A stretch of DNA of 64,000 nt, taken from Stutzerimonas xanthomarina (lineage in GTDB: Bacteria; Pseudomonadota; Gammaproteobacteria; Pseudomonadales; Pseudomonadaceae). The notes beneath the pieces are model-generated. The model was given only the letters and a program-made list of their open reading frames with translations. It was not told where the DNA came from and searched no databases. Where the stretch lies: NCBI RefSeq assembly GCF_003935375.1, contig NZ_RHQM01000019.1, positions 1-64,000 on the forward strand. Reading direction: 5' to 3'. This document shows, piece after piece, positions 1 through 7,880 of the stretch (position 1 is its first letter; every line of letters begins with the position of its first letter). A program made the translations under genes and the position numbers.

Positions 1-31
1 ATGGTGTCCACCAAAAATAGGTGGACACCAT
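1..31. repeat. Perfect 12-bp inverted repeat at the window edge
   Basis: ATGGTGTCCACC (1-12) and GGTGGACACCAT (20-31) are exact reverse complements separated by a 7-base A/T-rich loop. The pair lies immediately upstream of the remnant of a large protein gene. It could be an insertion-sequence end or an intergenic hairpin; the window edge prevents a decision. The ATG at base 1 is part of the repeat and is unlikely to be a real start. Confidence 0.6.
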
Positions 32-661
32 GCCGTTATCTGGAAGAAGCGGGGAGACGGGTTCGGCGGACGGTTACGGCTATCGGACGAGGTGTTAGCG
101 TAGTCCCGCACCTGGCCACCCGCGCACTGGGCTGGACCTTGCTGATTGTTGGCGGGGTCATCGCCCGGCAATACACGCAAGACACGCCACTGGAAACCTG
201 GGTCAAGCGCACCCGCTTTGGCATCCGCCCTGCCGACTGGGCCGATAGTTACGAGCAATCGATGACCGAGCTTTATAGAATCGTCTTCCCCATCAGCTTC
301 CAGGCTTATCGTCTCAACGAGCTGAACCCCTATCGCGGCATGCAGACCATCACCTATGTACTACTGCGCCTACCGGGCAGGGATACTGACCGACGAGATG
401 ATCCACTTCAAAGGGTACGAAACCTGGGGCACCTTTCTGGGCTTCGGCGGCACCCGCAAGGCCGTGGAATGGACGGGCAAAGATTTTGATCATCACGGCG
501 GTACTCAAGTCAGAACCGAACCAGGGGTTGCAGTCTACCGCCGCGTTTACCATGAAAAAAACGGCGACGAACTCGATGCCATTCATGGCGAACTAAGCTA
601 TTCGCCCATTGAAGGCCTGACCCTGCCACCTATTGAAATCAAGGAACTCGCGTGGCTGTAA
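1..661 (+). pseudogene. Frameshifted 3' end of a large, possibly type VI effector-like protein
   Basis: Two overlapping reading frames look like one broken protein. The first frame, from about base 33, carries a hydrophobic stretch (TLLIVGGVIA) followed by PLETWVKRTRFGI and a segment ending around NPYRGMQTITYV. The sense of the protein then moves to the +2 frame near bases 326-380 and continues with YYCAYRAGILTDEMIHFKG to a TAA at 659-661. A membrane segment followed by a P-L-E-x-W-V-x-R-x-x-F-G motif recalls the C-termini of some VasX/BTH_I2691-like T6SS effectors, but this is from memory and tentative. The N-terminus is missing, lost outside the window or by an insertion at the inverted repeat. 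The shift could also be a base-calling error. Confidence 0.45.
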
Positions 662-1611
662 GCTACCTGATCCAGCAAGCCCGCGCCCGCTTCGGACAAG
701 CGCCCAGTGTGCTGTTGCGCGCCGACCAGTCCACGGGGGAAAAGCCTTGGGAGATGTTCGTTACCGAAGAACATACCGAACACTATCTGGCCTTAAAGGC
801 AGGAGGCGATACTGATAGGGGAATGCTTACTGGAGTAATGGGCGGTGTTGGAGGAGTAGCCACAATTCTCATGAGTGCCATTTTGATCCTGACTGGGAAG
901 ATAGAAGGCGTTTGGATGGGACTGGCATTGGCTGTCATTTTCTTCATCGTCCCTTTTCTCTGGGAAACCCGCCGCCCTCTCCCCCTGCCAATCCTCTTCA
1001 ACCGCCGTACCCGCGAGGTCTATTTCGATCACAACGGTGAGCTCTACCACAGCCCATGGGATGGTATTCAAGCGCTGGCCGGTGAGTACGTGATGGTCGG
1101 CCCCCATACCGGCGGTATGCGTAACGCTTCGCTGGAAGTTCTGGTGCGCCGGTTGGGGGAACCGGATAAGGCGCTGCTAGTCAGTCTCGGGCTGCCCATG
1201 GGCAAGACGTTGCAAATGCAAAAAGGCTTCTGGGAATGGCTGCGTGCCTATATGGACAACGGCCCCTGGTTTGATGAAAACGGCCAACGCAGCGATTCGG
1301 ATGCCTATATCAAGGAAATGCTCAAGGCCGGCAATATCAAAGGCACTGACTGGCACTCATTGACACTGGCCAAGATAGCCGAGAAGAAAGCCGCCAACGG
1401 CGGAAAGAACTACCTGGAGTGGACCGATGCTTTCATGCTGGCTTGGGAAGTGCTGTCTTACCCGACGAGCTGGCTACACGAGTACACCTATAGAATTGCC
1501 AAACGTCGCTCGCGCAATCGCTGGCCGCAGATTGTCACCGAACGTCTGCAAGCTGATGGCCCAACTACGCGACTGATCGACCTGGAGCGAGAGCGGGGAT
1601 TGGACGTGTGA
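652..1611 (+). CDS. Putative DUF6708-like membrane protein
   Basis: The protein has 319 residues. It starts with GTG and overlaps the stop of the preceding broken frame by 10 bases, which suggests translational coupling. Two adjacent hydrophobic helices lie at about residues 62-105 (GVGGVATILMSAILILTG and WMGLALAVIFFIVPFLW). They are followed by R-R-T-R-E-V-Y-F-D and W-D-G-I, a pattern I associate with DUF6708 proteins near type VI secretion genes in pseudomonads. The remaining 200 residues are soluble and rich in Trp and Lys. The function is unknown. Its position behind a possible effector makes an accessory, adaptor or immunity role conceivable, but nothing in the sequence proves this. Confidence 0.5.
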   Translation: MAVSYLIQQARARFGQAPSVLLRADQSTGEKPWEMFVTEEHTEHYLALKAGGDTDRGMLTGVMGGVGGVATILMSAILILTGKIEGVWMGLALAVIFFIVPFLWETRRPLPLPILFNRRTREVYFDHNGELYHSPWDGIQALAGEYVMVGPHTGGMRNASLEVLVRRLGEPDKALLVSLGLPMGKTLQMQKGFWEWLRAYMDNGPWFDENGQRSDSDAYIKEMLKAGNIKGTDWHSLTLAKIAEKKAANGGKNYLEWTDAFMLAWEVLSYPTSWLHEYTYRIAKRRSRNRWPQIVTERLQADGPTTRLIDLERERGLDV

Positions 1612-1701
1612 ACCAACCCTCGTACCCGACGGAAGAGGTAGTTGTCCGATTACTGCAATTGAGTTGTTTGGCTAATTGGCTTACTACCGAAACGTAATTT
1701 C

Positions 1702-3657
1702 TCACGGCAACTCCAACCCACCCCCAGCCTTGTGCAACCCACGCAGATGCTCGCCGATCTGCGCCAGGTTCACTTCGATCGCTTCGAGTTCCTCCCGCCG
1801 CTCGTCCCCCAGCAGCACCCGGACTTCCTGGTCCAGCTCTTCGCTCAGCTGATTCAGGCGTAGTTGGCGCTGTTCGCTCTCGCGTTCGAGGCGGGCCCAT
1901 TCGCTGGGTTGTGGCAGGCCGTAGCCTTGGCCGTCGAGCAGTTCGGCGGGGCGGCTGAGGTAGCCGCTGTTGGCGAGGATTTCCTGCAGGGCGCCGTCGG
2001 CTTTGTTCAGGCTGGCGTCGCGCCCGCGGCCGCCGAGGTAGCGGTTCTTCAGTTCGTCCTGGGCGAGCAGTAGCTGACGGCGCAGCGCGGCCTGTTCTAC
2101 TAGCAGCAGGGCGGCGGAGGCGCGTAGATCGGCGCGGTCGATCCATTGCTGACGGTCGGCGGCGCTGAGCTCCAGCCACTGTTCGACGCTGTCCTGCGGT
2201 AGACCGAGGCGCTCCTTGAGGATGGTGAACATGGCCTGGTAGCGGTTGCGATAGGAATCGAAACGATAGCCCAGGCGCAGCGCCTCGCGGGGGTCGTCGA
2301 GCACGCTGGCGTCGGCCAGGTCGCGGTGGATCAGCACCTCCAGCAGCCCGTTGGGCATGATGCTGTCCAGGGCTACGAGTTCGTCGCGTGTGGTTCCGCT
2401 GCGCAGCAGCTTGAGGGTTTCCACCGCGCAGTTGTTGGACAGGAAGTAGTAGTCGCCGTCGTAGCTCCAGTGCAGCTCGGCGCTACGCTCGACCAGTGCG
2501 CGAATCTCTTCGTGCTGCAGCTTCAACGGCACCGAGGCCAGCCCGCGCAGCTCCACCTTGGTGTATTCGTCGATCACCTGGCCCAGAGGCAGGATGAACA
2601 ACCGCGAGGGATAGACGCCGGTGAGGCCGTCCCAGCTGGACAGCTGCACATCGTCGACGAAGGCGCGGAAGGACAGCACCAGGTGGTGATCCAGATCCAG
2701 CCGGCAAGCGGGACCGGGCTCGCGGCCGGGCGCGCAGATCACCAGGCGCAGCATGCTGTGGCCCCAGCGGCTGACCCAGGCCTCGTTGGCTTCGGCGAAC
2801 AGATAGTCGACCTCGTAGACGCGCGACGGATCGAGGCTCAGCAGTGGCGTGCGGCCGAACTCGCGGCCCGCGTTCAGAAATGGGTAGTCATCGGCGCAAC
2901 CGGCAGCGTTTGCTGGCGCCCAACCGAAGTGTTCACGCAGGTAACGGTGCAGCGAAGGGCGACGGCAGGCGTAGCTGGGGTCAAGCAGGAAGTATTCGAG
3001 GTTCACCGCGACGAATTCCAGCGGGCTGGTCAGCTCGTACGGATCGGGACTGCGCGCCAGCTGCGCGTTGTCGTGTTCACGCAGGCCGCGCTTGCCGACC
3101 CGTTGCGGCCAGCCGGCCAGGTCGAGCAGGCGCGGGTCATCGCTGAGGGTGAAGCGGCGGTCGGTCTGCCCGCGGCAGTCGTCCGGCAGGCCGACCTGCC
3201 CGAGATTGCTGGCGCGCTGACGGCAATGGCCCTGCAGCAGGTGTTGATCCGGCGACCACAGGCGCGCGCGATCGTACAGATGCGCCACTTCATGAATGAC
3301 GGTGGCGAGCAGCTCGCGGCGTACCGTGCCGTGGGGTCGATTGGTCTTTTCCTCGGCAGCGCTGCCGTTGGTGAGCGCCGGCAGCAGGCGGCGGTTGAGT
3401 TCCAGGCGATTGCCACCGGCGCGGCCATAGGCTTGTTCCGGCAGATCATCGCGCCACTGCACGCGCACCTCGCGATCGAGGCTCTGCACCAGGCGGGGTG
3501 GCAGTGCGGCCATGGCTTCGTCCAGCAGCGCCTGGCTGGCGGCGCGTTGCTCGGCGTCCAGTGTGCGTGAGTCGAGAACCAGGCGCAGGTCGGCCTGGGC
3601 TACACCTGCAGCAAGGCTCAGGCAGCCTGCCAGCAGCCAGGCGCCGGGGCGTATCAC
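1702..3657 (-). CDS. DUF4105 family exported protein with HExxH motif
   Basis: The 651-residue protein begins with a clear signal peptide (WLLAGCLSLAAGVAQA), so it is probably periplasmic. HEVAH at residues 122-126 is a zinc-metalloprotease-type motif in an N-terminal domain. The DUF4105 part follows, with WGHSML near residue 300 and a conserved SNNC near 408; a His plus Cys in this kind of fold is compatible with a papain-like hydrolase. The last 120 residues are highly charged and probably coiled coil (an E-R-E-S-E-Q-R-Q type stretch). It starts at GTG, overlapping the stop of the upstream DUF2388 gene as GTGA, so the two are co-translated. The substrate is unknown. Confidence 0.8.
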   Translation of the reverse strand: MIRPGAWLLAGCLSLAAGVAQADLRLVLDSRTLDAEQRAASQALLDEAMAALPPRLVQSLDREVRVQWRDDLPEQAYGRAGGNRLELNRRLLPALTNGSAAEEKTNRPHGTVRRELLATVIHEVAHLYDRARLWSPDQHLLQGHCRQRASNLGQVGLPDDCRGQTDRRFTLSDDPRLLDLAGWPQRVGKRGLREHDNAQLARSPDPYELTSPLEFVAVNLEYFLLDPSYACRRPSLHRYLREHFGWAPANAAGCADDYPFLNAGREFGRTPLLSLDPSRVYEVDYLFAEANEAWVSRWGHSMLRLVICAPGREPGPACRLDLDHHLVLSFRAFVDDVQLSSWDGLTGVYPSRLFILPLGQVIDEYTKVELRGLASVPLKLQHEEIRALVERSAELHWSYDGDYYFLSNNCAVETLKLLRSGTTRDELVALDSIMPNGLLEVLIHRDLADASVLDDPREALRLGYRFDSYRNRYQAMFTILKERLGLPQDSVEQWLELSAADRQQWIDRADLRASAALLLVEQAALRRQLLLAQDELKNRYLGGRGRDASLNKADGALQEILANSGYLSRPAELLDGQGYGLPQPSEWARLERESEQRQLRLNQLSEELDQEVRVLLGDERREELEAIEVNLAQIGEHLRGLHKAGGGLELP

Positions 3658-3974
3658 AGGGCGAGGATGGCTTCGGCCAGTTGCAGGTCGCTGGCATTGC
3701 GCGCTGCAGGGAGTTCGCTGCGCAGGGTGCCGATCGCGGCTTCCAGATGCGCACCGCGAATCTCGCCGGCGCTGGCGACGAAGCTGGCGGCGTCTTCACG
3801 CGCTTCGACGACGACCTTCATGTCACTGATGCGGCTGGTCACATCGGAGGTGAAATTGATGCTTCGGTCCAGGGCACGCACGACGATGTTGCTGGTGGCG
3901 ACGAGGGTCTGTGCCTGGGCTGTGCCCGCGGCGACGGCCAGCGCCAGCGGGGCGGCGAGCAATAGCTTGTTCAT
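3654..3974 (-). CDS. DUF2388 small exported protein, copy 1
   Basis: This 106-residue protein has a signal peptide ending at about AGTAQA. The DUF2388 core is visible as an E-A-R-E-D-A-A-S-F-V-A-S-A-G motif and a C-terminal D-L-Q-L-A-E-A-I-L-A-L. DUF2388 proteins are small periplasmic Pseudomonas proteins of unknown function. It is the last of three paralogous copies read in the same direction and is translationally coupled to the DUF4105 gene, which implies a shared role. Some databases have labelled this family as a Holliday-junction helicase subunit; nothing in the sequence supports that. Confidence 0.85.
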   Translation of the reverse strand: MNKLLLAAPLALAVAAGTAQAQTLVATSNIVVRALDRSINFTSDVTSRISDMKVVVEAREDAASFVASAGEIRGAHLEAAIGTLRSELPAARNASDLQLAEAILAL

Positions 3975-4018
3975 CGGTTGGAATCTCTCACGGTCGGGGC
4001 ACCGGCAGGCCGGTGCGA

Positions 4019-4315
4019 TTATTGGACGAGGATCGCTTCGGCCAGTTCCAGGTCGCTGGCGGCAAGCTCCGGGTGTTCCTGGCGCAGCCGCGCCATGGCC
4101 GCTTGCAGGCGAGCCGCGTCGAGCTGGCCTTCGCTGGCGACGAAGCCGGCCGCGTCTTCGCGGGCCTCGGCGATCAGCTTGTTGTCGAAGGGAGCGCTGG
4201 TCAGCTGGCTGCTGACATAGCTGGTCTGCACGCCACCTGCGGTGGTGACATCGAACGCCTGGGCGGTGCCAGCTGTGAGGCCGAGAAATAAGAGAACGAT
4301 TGAATACGAACGCAT
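4019..4315 (-). CDS. DUF2388 small exported protein, copy 2
   Basis: This 98-residue protein has an N-terminal signal peptide (IVLLFLGLTAGTAQA). It shares the DUF2388 signature with its neighbours: E-A-R-E-D-A-A-G-F-V-A-S-E-G, then D-L-E-L-A-E-A-I-L. It lies 44 bases upstream of copy 1 and about 110 bases downstream of copy 3, so the three probably arose by tandem duplication. There are no cysteines and no obvious catalytic residues. The function is unknown. Confidence 0.83.
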   Translation of the reverse strand: MRSYSIVLLFLGLTAGTAQAFDVTTAGGVQTSYVSSQLTSAPFDNKLIAEAREDAAGFVASEGQLDAARLQAAMARLRQEHPELAASDLELAEAILVQ

Positions 4316-4427
4316 GCGGAACCTGTTGCCGGGAAAAACGGCGCCAAGGCTAGCGAAACGCCGGCTGTAGAGCCAGCGCTCGGTTGCTTCCGCAGGTTGC
4401 AGCAGCGCTCATGCGCTGCTGCACGCA

Positions 4428-4745
4428 TCAGAGCGCCAGAATCGCCTGAGCCAGTTGCAGATCGCTGGCGCCCAGTTCTGGCTGCTGGCTACGAATGTGG
4501 CGCAGCGCCGCTTCGAGGTGGGCGCCGCGCAGATCGCCCTGGCTGGCAACGAAACGCGCCGCATCGTCGCGAGCATCGAGCACCAGTTTGTCGTCGCGCA
4601 GCGACGAGGTCAGGTCCGAGGTTGCGTCCACGGTATTGATCAGGCCGCCGACCACCATGTCGGTGGTAGCGGTGAAGCTGGCAGCGGACGCGCCGCCGCT
4701 CAGCAGCAAGCCGGCAGCGAAGAAGGGGAGCAGGATTCGGGACAT
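4428..4745 (-). CDS. DUF2388 small exported protein, copy 3
   Basis: This 105-residue protein has a signal peptide ending near SGGASA. It carries the DUF2388 core (L-D-A-R-D-D-A-A-R-F-V-A-S-Q-G and D-L-Q-L-A-Q-A-I-L-A-L). It is preceded by a good ribosome site (GGAG seven bases before the ATG). It is the first gene of the DUF2388-DUF2388-DUF2388-DUF4105 run, so the promoter for the cluster probably lies between this gene and the DUF1127 gene. The function is unknown. Confidence 0.85.
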   Translation of the reverse strand: MSRILLPFFAAGLLLSGGASAASFTATTDMVVGGLINTVDATSDLTSSLRDDKLVLDARDDAARFVASQGDLRGAHLEAALRHIRSQQPELGASDLQLAQAILAL

Positions 4746-4853
4746 GGCAGATCTCCAGTGGTGAGGCTCTAGACCGCGCCATGGGTGCGACGTTCCCGTT
4801 GCTGCGGCCTTGTAGCACGCAGCATAGGCTCGAATCGGCGGGCGCGGAATGCC

Positions 4854-5054
4854 TCAGCGCCAGAACGGCTTGTCCAGCTCTGCCGAGCGGTCGCTATGGC
4901 TGATGCCGACATCCGCCAGCTGGCGGTCGTCAAGCTGCGCCAGTTGCTGGCGGGTACGGTAGTTGCGTTGCCAGCGCTGCAATACTTGCAGCAGCTGTAG
5001 CCAGTTGTGGCGGGCGCGGGTGGCGACATACGGACGAGACAGCGTGCGATCCAT
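4854..5054 (-). CDS. DUF1127 (YjiS-like) small protein
   Basis: This 66-residue basic protein has the DUF1127 pattern. A W-x-R-N-x-R-T-R-x-Q-L helix is followed by L-x-x-L-D-D-R-Q-L-A-D-V-G-I-S and a short tail. GGAG lies ten bases before the ATG. Some members of the family in other proteobacteria bind RNA or affect phosphate and carbon metabolism, but the role here is unknown. Confidence 0.85.
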   Translation of the reverse strand: MDRTLSRPYVATRARHNWLQLLQVLQRWQRNYRTRQQLAQLDDRQLADVGISHSDRSAELDKPFWR

Positions 5055-5219
5055 GCTGCGCTCCTTCCCGGTGTGACCGGGTACGGGTTATGGGAGAACA
5101 GGATCGCGCGCGTCAGCCAAGTGCAACAGCCACAGGGATTCTCGATTGTGCCGGTGCAGTTCCAGAAATGGATGCAACTGTATTGGTCGCTAACGCACCA
5201 ACTGTTTTCGCTGCGCTGC

Positions 5220-6020
5220 TTATCGGTCCGGTGTGCGTGCCAGAGCGCCTGGTGTGGTGCCGAACTGTTGCCCGAACGCGGCGATAAACGCCGAGATGGA
5301 TTCGTAGCCGCAGGCCAGCGCGACATCGGCAACCGGCTGGCCCTGCTCCAGCAGAGGGAGCGCGCTGAGCAGGCGCAGACGCTGGCGCCAGGCGCGGAAG
5401 CAGAGGCCGGTGTCACGCTGGAACTGGCGGGTCAGGGTTTTCTCCGAGACCTTGAGGCGCTCGCTCCATTGCTTCAGGCTGAGTGAAAGATCGGGCTGCT
5501 CATAGAGCGCTTCGCACAGCTGACGAAGCCGGGCATCCCCGGGCCAGGGCAGGGAATAGCAGATTGCCGGCGCCGCCCGCAGCTGGTCCAGCAGCACCGC
5601 TGCCAGGCGGCCTTCGGCACCTTGCTCGTCATACTCCGCCGGCAGCGCGCCAAAGGCGCGGATCAGCTCGCGCAGCAGTGGGCTGACCGCGAGTACCTGG
5701 CAATGCTCGGGCGCCCAGGCCACGGCGCGCTGGTCGATGTACAGGCTGCGCATCTCGGTATGCGGCGAGCTGATCACCTCGTGCAGCAGGCCCGGCGGAA
5801 TCAGGATGGCGCGCTGCGGCGGAGCGAGAAAGCGCCCGCGCTCGGTATGCACGCGCAGCACGCCGCTGATGGCGTAGGACAGCTGTGCCCAGGGATGGCT
5901 GTGGCGTGGCGTGGTGGTTCGTTCAGCTAGGGATTCGCTGCGGGCGAAGAGCGGGCGCGGCAGTGCATCCATGGCTGGGATGCTGCGTTGCACGAGGCTG
6001 CTTTGTCCTTTTCTCGACAT
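5220..6020 (-). CDS. AraC family transcriptional regulator (NimR-like)
   Basis: The 266-residue protein has an N-terminal cupin-type sensor domain with an H-S-H-P-W-A-Q motif and I-P-P-G-L-L-H. The C-terminal AraC double helix-turn-helix includes L-K-V-S-E-K-T-L-T-R-Q-F and V-A-L-A-C-G-Y-E-S-I-S-A-F. It is divergent from the SBF-like transporter at 6108, with an 87-base shared promoter region, so it probably controls that gene, as NimR-type regulators control neighbouring exporters. The chosen ATG lacks a strong ribosome site; an internal ATG at 5972 is the alternative. Confidence 0.82.
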   Translation of the reverse strand: MSRKGQSSLVQRSIPAMDALPRPLFARSESLAERTTTPRHSHPWAQLSYAISGVLRVHTERGRFLAPPQRAILIPPGLLHEVISSPHTEMRSLYIDQRAVAWAPEHCQVLAVSPLLRELIRAFGALPAEYDEQGAEGRLAAVLLDQLRAAPAICYSLPWPGDARLRQLCEALYEQPDLSLSLKQWSERLKVSEKTLTRQFQRDTGLCFRAWRQRLRLLSALPLLEQGQPVADVALACGYESISAFIAAFGQQFGTTPGALARTPDR

Positions 6021-6107
6021 TTGTCTGGCTTATGGCGTTAGTCGGATATGCAGCGCGACAGTAGACTCGCTGGCAACCTGCCGCAAGCCACACAATCAGG
6101 AGCGCCC

Positions 6108-7097
6108 ATGGCCAGACCTCGCCTGTTACCGGACAACTTCACTCTGGCCCTGCTCGGTGCGGTGGCCATCGCCACGCTGCTGCCAGCGCGGGGGCAGGGC
6201 GTGGCGGTATTCGAGTGGATCACCAACCTGGCCATCGGCCTGCTGTTCTTCATGCACGGCGCCAAGCTCTCGGGCAGTGCGATCCTCGCCGGCATGGGCC
6301 ATTGGCGCCTGCATCTCCTGGTGTTCAGCTGCACCTTCGTGCTGTTCCCGCTGCTCGGGCTGGCGCTGCGCCCGCTGCTGACGCCGATGATCGGCGCCGA
6401 ACTGTACCTGGGCATGCTCTACCTCTGTGCCTTGCCGGCCACGGTGCAGTCGGCCATCGCCTTCACCTCGCTGGCGCGCGGCAACATCCCTGCGGCGGTA
6501 TGCAGCGCGGCGGCTTCCAGCCTGATCGGCATCTTCCTCACGCCGCTGCTGGTACTGCTGCTGATGGGCGCGCAAGGCGAAGGCGGCTCGACGCTGGATG
6601 CCATCGGCAAGATCGTCGTGCAGCTGCTGCTGCCGTTCATCGCCGGGCAGATCGCGCGGCGCTGGATTGGCGACTGGGTGGCGCGCAACAAGGGCTGGCT
6701 AAAGAACGTCGACCAGAGCTCTATCCTGCTGGTGGTCTACACCGCGTTCAGCCATGCGGTGGTCGAGGGCATCTGGCAGCAGGTGCCGCTGCCGCAGCTG
6801 CTGGGTCTGGTGCTGGCCTGCTGTCTGCTGCTGGCGCTGGCCCTGCTGATCACCTGGCTGGTTGCGCGCTGGCTGGGCTTCGATCTGGAGGACCGCATCA
6901 CCATTCTCTTCGCCGGCTCGAAGAAGAGCCTGGCCACCGGCATCCCCATGGCGCAGGTGCTGTTCGCCGGCGGTGCGCTGGGCACGCTGATCCTGCCGTT
7001 GATGCTGTTCCACCAGATTCAGCTGATGGTCTGCGCGGTACTGGCGCAGCGCTATGCGTCGCGACCAGAAACAACAGCGGTCGCAAAAGCGGGCTGA
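6108..7097 (+). CDS. SBF-like bile acid:sodium symporter family transporter (YfeH-like)
   Basis: The 329-residue inner-membrane protein has about ten hydrophobic segments. The N-terminal N-L-A-I-G-L-L-F-F-M-H-G-A-K-L-S and the later G-S-K-K-S-L-A-T-G-I-P-M match the SBF-like (PF13593 type) transporter signatures. The start was moved from an upstream ATG to 6108 because AGGAG sits at 6098-6102, ideally spaced, and MARPRLLPDNF is a typical family N-terminus. The substrate is not deducible. The divergent AraC gene is the likely regulator. Confidence 0.85.
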   Translation: MARPRLLPDNFTLALLGAVAIATLLPARGQGVAVFEWITNLAIGLLFFMHGAKLSGSAILAGMGHWRLHLLVFSCTFVLFPLLGLALRPLLTPMIGAELYLGMLYLCALPATVQSAIAFTSLARGNIPAAVCSAAASSLIGIFLTPLLVLLLMGAQGEGGSTLDAIGKIVVQLLLPFIAGQIARRWIGDWVARNKGWLKNVDQSSILLVVYTAFSHAVVEGIWQQVPLPQLLGLVLACCLLLALALLITWLVARWLGFDLEDRITILFAGSKKSLATGIPMAQVLFAGGALGTLILPLMLFHQIQLMVCAVLAQRYASRPETTAVAKAG

Positions 7098-7217
7098 CTC
7101 GAAGCCAATCAGTGGCGTATTCGTGACTGCAGCGCAAAGATCATTTGCCCGTTACGGTCTGGGAGCGGTGCGCAGGGGTGGCTAAGCTGCGCGCCATTCT
7201 GTTGCTGAGGCGTTCCC

Positions 7218-7808
7218 ATGAAGAAGATTCTGCTACTCAATGGCGGCAAGGCCTTCGCCCATTCCGCCGGCCAGTACAACGCAACGCTGCATCAGACAGC
7301 CATCGAAACCCTGACCGCGGCCGGCTTCGAGGTCCGCACCACCGAGATCGACGCCGGCTACGACGTGCAGCAGGAAGTCGAGAAGATTCTCTGGGCGGAT
7401 GCGCTGATCTATCAGATGCCCGGCTGGTGGATGGGCGCACCCTGGACGGTGAAGAAATACCTGGACGAGGTGTTCACCGCCGGCCACGGCAGCCTCTACG
7501 CCAACGACGGTCGCACCCGCTCCGATGCCTCGCAGAAGTACGGCAGCGGCGGTCTGCTACAGGGCAAGCGCTACATGATTTCCGCCACCTGGAACGCGCC
7601 GCAGCAGGCCTTCGACGACCCCAGCGATTTCTTCGCCGGCAAGGGCGTGGATGCCGTCTACCTGCCGTTTCACAAGGCCAACGAGTTTCTCGGCATGCAG
7701 GGCTTGCCGACCTTCCTCAGTGTCGATGTGATGAAACGGCCGCAGATCGAGGCGGATGTCGCACGCTATCGGCGGCACCTGGGCGAGGTGTTCGGCTTCA
7801 GTGTCTGA
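7218..7808 (+). CDS. mdaB: MdaB-type NADPH:quinone reductase
   Basis: The 196-residue flavodoxin-fold protein starts MKKILLLNGGKAFAHSAGQ and contains Y-Q-M-P-G-W-W-M-G-A-P-W-T-V-K-K-Y, both diagnostic of MdaB. The family binds FAD and reduces quinones by two electrons with NADPH, limiting semiquinone and oxidative stress in the cytoplasm. The gene stands alone after the transporter and ends in a strong terminator shared with pntB. Confidence 0.93.
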   Translation: MKKILLLNGGKAFAHSAGQYNATLHQTAIETLTAAGFEVRTTEIDAGYDVQQEVEKILWADALIYQMPGWWMGAPWTVKKYLDEVFTAGHGSLYANDGRTRSDASQKYGSGGLLQGKRYMISATWNAPQQAFDDPSDFFAGKGVDAVYLPFHKANEFLGMQGLPTFLSVDVMKRPQIEADVARYRRHLGEVFGFSV

Positions 7809-7826
7809 CCTTCGCGTCAGGCAAAG

Positions 7827-7862
7827 AAAAACCCCTCGCGGCAAGGGCTGGGAGGGGTTTTT
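7827..7862. terminator. Bidirectional intrinsic terminator between mdaB and pntB
   Basis: AAAAACCCCTC (7827-7837) pairs perfectly with GAGGGGTTTTT (7852-7862) around a 14-base loop. The A-tract on one side and the T-tract on the other let it work for both convergent genes. Confidence 0.92.
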
Positions 7863-7880
7863 CGTCTCAGCGCGAGGCGA

